Assembly: GCA_031257135.1 (NCBI GenBank)
Contig: JAIRPH010000047.1
Span: 1-14,750 of the forward strand
Length of the DNA: 14,750 nucleotides
Origin: Spirochaetaceae bacterium
GTDB lineage: Bacteria; Spirochaetota; Spirochaetia; Treponematales; Breznakiellaceae
Reading direction: 5' to 3'
Shown: positions 6,501-13,212 of the stretch, in pieces
How the letters are laid out: each line of letters begins with the position of its first letter
Position numbering within the stretch: position 1 is the first letter of the stretch
Notes under the pieces: model-generated
Seen by the model: only the letters and a program-made list of their open reading frames with translations
What the model was told of the DNA's origin: nothing
Databases searched by the model: none
Translations under genes and position numbers: made by a program

Positions 6501-7901
6501 TTAAAAATCCGCCTGACCTACCGCGCGAGGATAGGGAATTACGTCCCGGATGTTCGCCATGCCCGTAACGTACTGAATGAGCCGCTCAAAGCCCATGCCG
6601 AACCCTGAATGGGGAACCGTGCCGTACCGCCGGAGGTCCAGATACCACCCGTAATCTTCGGGCTTCATATTCAGTTCGAGCATACGCTTTTCAAGACGGC
6701 TCAGGCTTTCCTCCCGCTGGGACCCGCCGATGATCTCGCCAAGCCGGGGAACCAGTACATCCATCGCCCGGACGGTTTTTTCGTCAGCGTTGAGTTTCAT
6801 ATAGAAGGCTTTTATTTCTTTAGGGTAGTCGGTTACGATTACCGGACCTTTTGCAATTTTTTCGGTAAGGAATTTCTCATGTTCGCTCTGCAAATCACAG
6901 CCCCAAAACGGTTTAAACTCAAAAACAGCCGTATTTTTTTCAAGTTCTTTCACCGCATCGGTATAGGTAATATGGGTAAACCGCGAATCAAGAACCGATT
7001 GTAGGGTAGCGATGATTCCCTTCTCTATGCGGGCGTCGAAAAAGGCAAGGTCTTCAGCGCAGTCTTTCAGCGCAATCTCAAAGAGGAATTTGAGAAAATC
7101 CTCAGCCAGCCGCATATTGTCTTCCAGATCGGCAAACGCGGCTTCCGGCTCAATCATCCAGAATTCCGCCAAATGCCGAGCAGTATTGGAGTTTTCCGCC
7201 CGGAAGGTAGGACCAAAGGTATAGACTCGGGAAAGCGCGGTAGCGTAGGTCTCAGCCTCAAGCTGTCCCGAAACCGTGAGGTAACTCCGTTTGCCGAAGA
7301 AATCGCGCTGATAGTCCGGGACCTTTCCCGATACCGCAAGCGCGTCTAAGTCTAAGGTCGTTACCTGAAACATTGCGCCCGCGCCTTCGGCGTCGTTGGC
7401 GGTGATAATCGGAGTATGGACATACTGGAAACCGCGGTTTTGGAAAAACTGATGGACCCCAAAAGCGAGGCGGCTTCGCGTCCGTGCAACCGCTCCAAAG
7501 GTATTGGTTCGCGCCCGCAGGTGAGCGATTTCCCGGAGAAACTCTAAGGAGTGGCGTTTCTTTTGCAGAGGGTAGGTTTCAACCGGGGCGTCGCCGATAA
7601 GCTCAATGCCGTAAGCGGCGATTTCCACCGCCTGTCCTGAAGCCGGCGACGGTACGAGCCGTCCGGTTACGGCTATGGCGCAACCGGTAGACAATGCGGT
7701 CAGCGTAGCCTCTGCCGAAGGGCTGAATCCGCCGTTTCCCCGGTCAAAGGTACACTGGATACCGTCAAAGGAGGAGCCGTCATATACTTCCACGAAAATC
7801 AGGTTTTTTAGTTCCCGTTTTGTTCTGACCCAGCCTTGTACCGCAAGGTCTTGAGATTCCGGCGGAAAGCCTAAGATTTCTTTGATAAGGGGACGCGTCA
7901 T
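6501..7901 (-). CDS. asnS: Asparaginyl-tRNA synthetase (class IIb)
   Basis: This enzyme charges tRNA-Asn with asparagine in the cytoplasm. From the ATG at 7901 the product has 466 residues. It has an N-terminal OB-fold anticodon-binding domain (VQGWVRTKREL...FVEVYDGSS) and a class II catalytic core. Motif 1 is in the HTPIITANDAEGAG region (from about residue 162). Motif 2 is FGPTFRAENSNTARHLAEFW (from about 229, R234 and E236). Motif 3 is GFGMGFERLIQYVTG (from about 433, R440). The features separate it from AspRS: it is short, has no bacterial GAD insertion, and has the NTARHLAEF signature. The frame extends upstream to 7949, but that N-terminal addition (MPPLLSYLFGLDIIER) overlaps the promoter and is hydrophobic and atypical. 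MTRPLIKEIL at 7901 is the better start. It leads the asnS-dacA pair. Confidence 0.95.
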   Translation of the reverse strand: MTRPLIKEILGFPPESQDLAVQGWVRTKRELKNLIFVEVYDGSSFDGIQCTFDRGNGGFSPSAEATLTALSTGCAIAVTGRLVPSPASGQAVEIAAYGIELIGDAPVETYPLQKKRHSLEFLREIAHLRARTNTFGAVARTRSRLAFGVHQFFQNRGFQYVHTPIITANDAEGAGAMFQVTTLDLDALAVSGKVPDYQRDFFGKRSYLTVSGQLEAETYATALSRVYTFGPTFRAENSNTARHLAEFWMIEPEAAFADLEDNMRLAEDFLKFLFEIALKDCAEDLAFFDARIEKGIIATLQSVLDSRFTHITYTDAVKELEKNTAVFEFKPFWGCDLQSEHEKFLTEKIAKGPVIVTDYPKEIKAFYMKLNADEKTVRAMDVLVPRLGEIIGGSQREESLSRLEKRMLELNMKPEDYGWYLDLRRYGTVPHSGFGMGFERLIQYVTGMANIRDVIPYPRAVGQADF

Positions 7902-7908
7902 ACGTTCT

Positions 7909-7937
7909 ATAATATCCAACCCAAAGAGATATGACAA
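7909..7937 (-). promoter_or_regulatory. Promoter of asnS-dacA, leaderless-type
   Basis: On the minus strand, -35 TTGTCA (7937-7932), a 17-bp spacer and -10 TATTAT (7914-7909) each differ from consensus by one base. The -10 box ends 7 nt before the asnS ATG at 7901, so the predicted transcript begins at the start codon, and there is no Shine-Dalgarno. This is the clearest case of this layout in the window. Confidence 0.65.
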
Positions 7938-7953
7938 GAGGGGCGGCAACGGC

Positions 7954-7982
7954 TTGAATCTCTTCTACAGCCGGCGTACAGT
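7954..7982 (+). promoter_or_regulatory. Promoter of pepF
   Basis: -35 TTGAAT (7954-7959), a 17-bp spacer and -10 TACAGT (7977-7982) point toward pepF, each matching four of six consensus bases. The predicted start falls at about 7988-7990. That allows either leaderless use of the ATG at 7988 or a 12-nt leader carrying GGAG (7990-7993) for the ATG at 8000. It is back-to-back with the asnS promoter. Confidence 0.45.
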
Positions 7983-7999
7983 AAGCTATGGAGAAACCT

Positions 8000-9847
8000 A
8001 TGAAACTAACCGGCGGCGTTTCCGCGCCTCGCTGGAAACTTACGGCGATTTATCCGTCTTTTGACTCTTTGGAATATACGCGGGATATGAGTCTGCTTCG
8101 GGAAAGGATTTACCGTCTGCTTGCTTTGCTGGAAAGACCTCTGCAAGCGAATACTCCGGATATTTTGGCGGCGATTCGAGCCTTTGAGGAGTCCGGAGAC
8201 CTTGCGGAAAACCTTGAAGCCTACGCTTCGGCGGTATATACCGCCGATACGAGAGACGCCCGCGCGCTGGCGGAGATAAACGCCATCGAAGCCGCTACTC
8301 TGCCTTTAGGGAAGGCGGCGGTTATCTTTCGTCAGCGGCTGGCGGAGCGCAAAGACGCGCTACTACAGCTTGCGGAGACTGATCCGGCTCTTGAGGCGTA
8401 CCGGTTTTTTCTCGCAGAGTCCATAGAAAAAGCCGCTTATCAGATGCCGCCTGAGCTTGAGGATTTGGCGAATGATCTTTCCCGATCCGGCGGAGACGCA
8501 TGGTCTCGGCTCCACGAGGCGGTATCCTCTACGGCGCAGACGCTTTGGGACCCTGCTACGGGCGAGCGTAAAACCGTAACCGCTCTGCGGGATTTTGCTC
8601 ATAATCCGGATCGGCAGATTCGGGAACGGGCATACAAAGCTGAATTAGAGGCGTGGAAGTCTGTGGAGATACCCCTTGGGGCGGCGTTGAACGGCGTAAA
8701 GGGGACGGCAATTACGCTCGACACCCGCAGGGGCTGGAAAACCTCAGATGGAAACTACGATATGCTGGGGAAATCGAGTTTTCAGTCCCGGATAAGCGGG
8801 AAAACCTTGCACGCGCTTATCGCCGTTTTAGAAGATGCCCTGCCGCTGTTCAGGCGGTATCTCAAGACCAAAGCCCGGCTTTTAGGCGTACCGGTTTGCG
8901 CGTTTTACGATCTCTTCGCTCCGGTAGGGGCGGATACGAAACAATGGACTTGGGAGGAAACAGCCGAGTTTATCCCGAACCGGTTCGATACGTTTGATCC
9001 CGGAATGGGCGCGTTTGCCCGTCATGGGTTTACGTCTTCATGGATAGACGCGGAACCCCGGGAGGGCAAAGTCGGCGGCGCGTATTGTACGGACTTTCCG
9101 CTGACCGGGGAATCCCGGATTCTCTGTAACTTTGAAGGTTCCTTTGATTCGGTTATGACCGTAGCCCATGAGCTAGGTCACGCTTGGCATCATGAACTGG
9201 TCAAAGACCTGCCTCGCAGTCTTGCCCAATATCCCATGACTTTGGCGGAAACAGCCAGTATTTTTGCGGAAACCTTAGTCTTTGAGGGAGCTTTGCAAAA
9301 CGCCTCGCCGGAAGAGCGGGTAGGGCTTATTGAGGGTAATCTGAAGGACAGTTGTCAGGTTATCGTAGATATTTTGTCTCGCTTTTATTTTGAGCGGTCG
9401 ATTTTTGAGAAACGCCCGAAAGCGGAACTGTCTCCGGCGGAACTCTGCGGACTTATGATCGAGGCTCAACGGAAAACCTACGGCGACGGGCTTGATCCGG
9501 AACAGCTTCATCCGTATATGTGGGCGGTAAAGAGCCATTACTATCGTCCTTCATTGGGGTTTTACAACTATCCCTACGCATTTGGACTGCTTTTTTCGCT
9601 TGGACTGTACGCCCGCGCGAAGGAAGAGGGTTCCGGCTTTGCGGAAACCTATCGCGGTCTGCTCAGGCTTACCGGCAAGGCTCCGGCGGAAGCGGTCGCC
9701 CGGGCCGTGGGTCTCAACATCGAGGACGCCTCGTTTTGGCGGCGCGGCATTGAAATCATAGCCCAGCGCGTAGAAGAGCTTGAAATTACGGAGAGAACCT
9801 TACCGCGTCCGTTTGAGCAAGACCCAAGTAGCGCCTGCTCCTCCTGA
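8000..9847 (+). CDS. pepF: Oligoendopeptidase F family metallopeptidase (M3B)
   Basis: This is a cytoplasmic zinc peptidase that cleaves oligopeptides, probably in peptide turnover or nutrition. From the ATG at 8000 the product has 615 residues, normal for the family. The N-terminal APRWKLTAIYPSFDS is typical, followed by the long helical region and the M3 catalytic domain. The zinc motif is H390-E-L-G-H394 in TVAHELGHAWHHE, with the third ligand E417 in TLAETASIFAETL. The C-terminal catalytic region includes HPYMWAVKSHYY...GFYNYPYAFGLLFSLGLY, also typical. GGAG at 7990-7993 sits 6 nt before the ATG at 8000, which favours that start; an in-frame ATG at 7988 would add four residues. The last 48 bp overlap the converging Smr gene tail to tail, and the final residues (EQDPSSACSS) look like low-constraint sequence. 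Confidence 0.93.
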   Translation: MKLTGGVSAPRWKLTAIYPSFDSLEYTRDMSLLRERIYRLLALLERPLQANTPDILAAIRAFEESGDLAENLEAYASAVYTADTRDARALAEINAIEAATLPLGKAAVIFRQRLAERKDALLQLAETDPALEAYRFFLAESIEKAAYQMPPELEDLANDLSRSGGDAWSRLHEAVSSTAQTLWDPATGERKTVTALRDFAHNPDRQIRERAYKAELEAWKSVEIPLGAALNGVKGTAITLDTRRGWKTSDGNYDMLGKSSFQSRISGKTLHALIAVLEDALPLFRRYLKTKARLLGVPVCAFYDLFAPVGADTKQWTWEETAEFIPNRFDTFDPGMGAFARHGFTSSWIDAEPREGKVGGAYCTDFPLTGESRILCNFEGSFDSVMTVAHELGHAWHHELVKDLPRSLAQYPMTLAETASIFAETLVFEGALQNASPEERVGLIEGNLKDSCQVIVDILSRFYFERSIFEKRPKAELSPAELCGLMIEAQRKTYGDGLDPEQLHPYMWAVKSHYYRPSLGFYNYPYAFGLLFSLGLYARAKEEGSGFAETYRGLLRLTGKAPAEAVARAVGLNIEDASFWRRGIEIIAQRVEELEITERTLPRPFEQDPSSACSS

Positions 9848-10300
9848 AGCCGCGTTCCCATGACCGCTTTCCCCGGCAAAGGGACAGCGTTCAACGAACT
9901 GCTTAACGATTTGCTTCAAAACCGCTTCGCCGGACGAATGGTTGCCCTTGCCGTGAATGATGTGGAGTTTTTCAAAACCCTGTCTTCTTGCCTCTTGGAA
10001 GAAATTTTCTAAAGCCGTCCACGCTTCCTGCTGGGTAAGTCCGTGAAGGTCTATGGCGGCGTCCGCTCGTTTACGCAACAGCCGGCGGCGGTATTCTCCC
10101 GGACGCTGGTTTTCCGCCGTATCCTCCGCGTCCTTATCATATACCTCGTGCATCCTGAGCCACGCAGTCAGCGGGTGCGGGCGCGGTTCAGGAGCCGGGT
10201 CTTTCACGGTTTGTTCTTTTTTTGTCTCTGTTTTCCCGTACTTTCCTTGAGCCTGCGCGGTTTTCCGATCCCACTCATCCAGAATATCTCCAAAATCCAT
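9800..10300 (-). CDS. Smr-domain protein
   Basis: The 166-residue product has a charged, probably disordered N-terminal part (1-75) and an Smr (MutS2 C-terminal type) domain at about 80-164. The signature is present: D84-L-H86-G-L in AAIDLHGLTQQEA, then IIHGKGNHSSGEAVLK (about 114-129) and GGAGATWVLLK at the end. Smr domains are known to bind nucleic acid, and some act as nickases or RNA endonucleases; which applies here is unknown. There is no MutS core, so this is a stand-alone Smr. An AGGA sits before the ATG, which starts 8 bp after the stop of the BatD-like gene, so it is the last gene of the five-gene operon. Its last 48 bp overlap the pepF 3' end on the other strand. Nothing in it explains a role in the Bat system. 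Confidence 0.9.
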   Translation of the reverse strand: MDFGDILDEWDRKTAQAQGKYGKTETKKEQTVKDPAPEPRPHPLTAWLRMHEVYDKDAEDTAENQRPGEYRRRLLRKRADAAIDLHGLTQQEAWTALENFFQEARRQGFEKLHIIHGKGNHSSGEAVLKQIVKQFVERCPFAGESGHGNAASGGAGATWVLLKRTR

Positions 10301-10308
10301 CCCGATTC

Positions 10309-11682
10309 CTAATATACTATAATCTTATCCCGCAGTACCCAGCCGAACCTCCCGTCAAAGGTTTCTATATATGCCCAAGACTCTGACGCGGAACGGATAA
10401 TCACAGACTGTCCGCCCTTGAAACGCGCGGTTATTCCGCTGTTTTCGTCAGGGACCCGATACGCATCGGCAGTTCTCAGCGTTACCGGACCCTCAAGAGG
10501 TTTCACCGCCTTAAAACCGAATACCCCGGCAGTGGCCGCCAAAACGACGGCAATACTTGTATAACCCCAAGAAAAACGGGAAGTTACGCTTTTTTTTCTT
10601 GCCGTATATAGGAGCGATACTAAAAGAAGAACGATGGTCCCCAAAAAAATTGCGATGAACAGCGGACGCCGCCGCTCATCTTGAACAGCGTCGAAGCCTA
10701 ACCGCCGTTCCGCTTCCCGGCGGAGCGGAACAAGATAATGCCCCCAAAGGCTGTCCCGCTCATTCCGGCGGATTTCCGCGAGGGCTTCGGGAATACAGCC
10801 CTCATTCCAAAGCCTTCGGATCGTTTCAAGCGTTTTTTCGTAATCAGCGCGGAACAGCGGAAACACCTGAACAGCCGTTTCCGGCAGAGGAGGAATCGGC
10901 GGTTTTTCTTCCCAGATTTTTTCTTCCGGGCTTTTTTCTTCTATACTTTTTTTCTTTTTTTTCAGAGGGATCGCGATTTCGGGAACCTCCAGCGTAAGCC
11001 CTTCATGCCGAATGGTCGCGGGCGGTAAGGCAAAGGTCTGACCATCGAGGGGAATAATCGTCAGGCGCAATACAATCCCCTGTTCCCGATGAGATTCCGA
11101 AAGCGGAGCTTCCTCAAGGATCGCCTGTTCAGGGGCGTCCATTCTAAGCAATTCCGGTCCGGGCAAAGGTTTTCGGGGGTCCCAGTTGACCAGCCGCAGG
11201 GTCAATTCTTGAGCTTCTCCCACCGCAAGCGACGGCGGTACGGCTCCCCAAGAAAAATACGGACGGTATTCCGTGAGGGTTCCCTCGATGTACCCGGAAA
11301 TTCCCTCGGTAACGAACCGTTTGCCCGGAGTGATAACCTCAAACGGACGCAAGTGAACCGGTCCGGGACGCTGGGGGATAAACCAAAACTCGACCGCAGT
11401 CCAGCGGCTTGATTCAACCAAGCGCGCTCCAGTACGGATGCTTTCCAGCAAAAGCGACGCCGGCAAAGGCGGATACCGGATAACGACTTCCGCAGGAGCC
11501 GGATGATCCACCATAAAGGTAATGATCCAAGGCGTCTCCAATTTCGGCTGTTCCGGGGTCATCTCTATCGCTATAGTCTGAGCCTGAAGATGCCCGGCGG
11601 AAAGAAGCCGGAGGATGCTCCAAAGCGTTAATAATCTGGACCCGAATCGGGAGACTCTTCGATCCATTCCCGGCTTTTCCAT
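10309..11682 (-). CDS. BatD-like protein fused to a BatE-like membrane/SH3 module
   Basis: This is an envelope protein of a Bat ('aerotolerance') operon. The 457 residues start with a signal peptide (hydrophobic LLTLWSILRLLSAG, cleavage near 34). Beta-rich BatD-like domains follow to about 240 (IAIEMTPEQPKLETPWIITF; PSLAVGEAQELTLRLVNWDP). A lysine/glutamate/proline linker spans 241-268, and a helical TPR-like stretch spans 275-335. Two membrane segments lie at about 339-360 and 372-390. An SH3-like domain ends the protein (LRTADAYRVPDENSG...FGWVLRDKIIVY, 395-457). A usual BatD is longer and lacks the SH3, which I associate with BatE, so this reads as a shortened BatD joined to a BatE end. The ATG at 11682 lies 8 nt after AAGGAG (11696-11691) inside the upstream TPR gene, giving a 55-bp overlap. 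An A-rich tract (10947-10962) in the linker could slip. Confidence 0.75.
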   Translation of the reverse strand: MEKPGMDRRVSRFGSRLLTLWSILRLLSAGHLQAQTIAIEMTPEQPKLETPWIITFMVDHPAPAEVVIRYPPLPASLLLESIRTGARLVESSRWTAVEFWFIPQRPGPVHLRPFEVITPGKRFVTEGISGYIEGTLTEYRPYFSWGAVPPSLAVGEAQELTLRLVNWDPRKPLPGPELLRMDAPEQAILEEAPLSESHREQGIVLRLTIIPLDGQTFALPPATIRHEGLTLEVPEIAIPLKKKKKSIEEKSPEEKIWEEKPPIPPLPETAVQVFPLFRADYEKTLETIRRLWNEGCIPEALAEIRRNERDSLWGHYLVPLRREAERRLGFDAVQDERRRPLFIAIFLGTIVLLLVSLLYTARKKSVTSRFSWGYTSIAVVLAATAGVFGFKAVKPLEGPVTLRTADAYRVPDENSGITARFKGGQSVIIRSASESWAYIETFDGRFGWVLRDKIIVY

Positions 11683-12227
11683 TGGTTTTGCTCCTTGCGG
11701 CGCAGATAGTCAAATAAGACTGAGGTCTGATCGTGAAAATCCCTGATTTCCGCTTTGTTTTGGGAAACCGGTTGAGGGATTTTCCGCTGAGAAAGCGATA
11801 AAAGACTCAGTTCCAAGTTCCGTTTAGCTTCGATGCGCCCGCCATCAACCGCTAAAGCCGACCGGAAGGACTGGACCGCTCCGGAGTAATCTCCCTCTTT
11901 GAAGCGGACTACTCCGGTATTGTAATGAATCCGGTATGCCAGTTCAGGATAGGGCTTCGTTGAGGTTTCTCTAAGGGCTTTTTCCGCCGCGGCGAACCGC
12001 TCCAGCGCGATGGCTCCCTCATCAAGCGAGAAATACGCCGAACCGAGACCGAATTCCGCATAGGCTCTGGCTTCGCCGTAGGGTTGAGCTTTGAGATATG
12101 AAGCAATCGCTTCGGTATACATACCTCGGGAAGTAAAGAAATTTCCTTCCATAATTAAAAGTTTTCCCTGAATCTCTGAACACGAAGTCAGAGGCAGGAT
12201 GAGGAAAAAAAACGCGAGCTTACGCAC
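11628..12227 (-). CDS. BatC-like TPR lipoprotein
   Basis: This 199-residue protein is probably tethered to a membrane by lipid. The N-terminus MRKLAFFFLILPLTSC is a lipoprotein signal with lipobox L13-T-S-C16. TPR-type helices follow: GNFFTSRGMYTEAIASYLKA (about 28-47), ARAYAEFGLGSAYFSLDEG (53-71), and AYRIHYNTGVVRFKEGDYSG...SFRSALAVD (97-127). The order VWA-TPR-BatD is the standard BatB-BatC-BatD arrangement, where the TPR protein is thought to scaffold its VWA partner. It starts with GTG at 12227, overlaps the VWA gene by 8 bp, and its end overlaps the BatD-like gene by 55 bp. This points to strong translational coupling. The start is chosen because it retains the whole signal peptide and lies within the overlap. 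An AGGCGG about 7 nt upstream is a modest Shine-Dalgarno. Confidence 0.82.
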   Translation of the reverse strand: MRKLAFFFLILPLTSCSEIQGKLLIMEGNFFTSRGMYTEAIASYLKAQPYGEARAYAEFGLGSAYFSLDEGAIALERFAAAEKALRETSTKPYPELAYRIHYNTGVVRFKEGDYSGAVQSFRSALAVDGGRIEAKRNLELSLLSLSQRKIPQPVSQNKAEIRDFHDQTSVLFDYLRRKEQNQWKSREWIEESPDSGPDY

Positions 12228-13212
12228 TGACCCGCCGCCTTTTTTCCAGCAGTTTTGACAAGCCCAGACTCGTCAACCCGGCGATAACAAAAAGCCGCCA
12301 CCGATGCCGATCCTCAAGGCGATAGCCTTTCGTTTCAGACTCGGCGGAAAGAGACCGAAGCCGGTCGGTCACCAGCTTGGACGCATCCTTCAGGTTTCCG
12401 TCCACATAGATTCCGCCGGTCCGCTCGGCGATATTCCGTAAGACCTCGGTCCGCCGGTAACTTATGGAAGTTTCCGGTTCAGCGGAAAGGGAGGGGACAT
12501 ATCCTCCGGTTTCCGTGCCGAATCCCAAAGCGATGACCGCGATCCCCGCTTCCATAATCCGATCCAAAGCCGCGGCGAGAGACCCGGTCCATGCTTCGCC
12601 GTCGGAAAACAGGATAATCCCTCGGCGGGTGGGAAAAGCCTCCAAAAACGCGCTGGAAGCCGCGTCCAGCAGAGTCTCCAGATTCGTCCCGCCTCCGGTG
12701 ACGGCTGAACTGGAAAGCCCTTCCAGAAACTGCACGGCCGTTTCTATATCGTAGGTCAGCGGCACCGCAAGGATGGCGCGCCCTTTGCCTACGGCGGCTC
12801 CGAACCGGATTCCTTCGGAAGCAGACACCGTTTCCAGCGCGACCTGAATCGCCCGATCCAGCCGGGAACGGGCAGGAGCCGGCGGCGTTTCTTCTTCTAC
12901 AGGCACATCTCGGACGTCCATACTCCGAGAGAGGTCTAAGGCAAGCGTCACATCAAGTCCTCGGCGGTATTCGGTCGTCATCTGCCGTCCCCATCGAGGA
13001 CCGGCCGCGGCTAAGACGGCGCAGGCAAGAAAAATGCCGAAAAATACATCGGAAAAGAGGTAGCGCAGGTTCAGTTCTCTCGCGCGGCTTTTCTTTTCCA
13101 AAAAAAAACCCAAAAAAGGACGGCATTTAAGATAATGAACCGCCGCGAAGATCGCAAGCGGGATAAAACCAGCGAAACCGATTAATAACTGAGGTTTATC
13201 GAAGGTTATCAC
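12220..13212 (-). CDS. Membrane-anchored von Willebrand factor A protein (BatA/BatB type)
   Basis: This is a VWA protein held in the inner membrane at both ends. The 330 residues contain two N-terminal hydrophobic segments (about 8-27 and 52-71, the latter followed by AAAGPRWGRQ, typical of Bat proteins). The VWA domain spans about 84-285, and a last membrane segment lies near 304-321. The metal-ion adhesion site is intact: D93-x-S95-x-S97 in LALDLSRSMDV, T176 in TGGGTNLE, and D204 in LFSDGEAWTG. It should therefore bind a divalent cation and a partner. The gene begins with GTG at 13212, overlapping the TGA of the upstream transporter (GTGA), and its end overlaps the TPR gene by 8 bp. Only one VWA gene is present, whereas many Bat loci have two preceded by a MoxR ATPase. 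It is closest to BatB by position, directly before the TPR gene. Confidence 0.88.
   Translation of the reverse strand: MITFDKPQLLIGFAGFIPLAIFAAVHYLKCRPFLGFFLEKKSRARELNLRYLFSDVFFGIFLACAVLAAAGPRWGRQMTTEYRRGLDVTLALDLSRSMDVRDVPVEEETPPAPARSRLDRAIQVALETVSASEGIRFGAAVGKGRAILAVPLTYDIETAVQFLEGLSSSAVTGGGTNLETLLDAASSAFLEAFPTRRGIILFSDGEAWTGSLAAALDRIMEAGIAVIALGFGTETGGYVPSLSAEPETSISYRRTEVLRNIAERTGGIYVDGNLKDASKLVTDRLRSLSAESETKGYRLEDRHRWRLFVIAGLTSLGLSKLLEKRRRVSA

Noticed and set aside
7902..7949. N-terminal extension of asnS to the ATG at 7949
   Set aside because: The extra 16 residues overlap the -35/-10 promoter and do not look like an AsnRS N-terminus. The ATG at 7901 fits better.
9848..10308. Plus-strand frames opposite smr (for example 10043-10312)
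   Set aside because: The Smr domain signature on the minus strand explains this region; the plus-strand product has no protein-family features.
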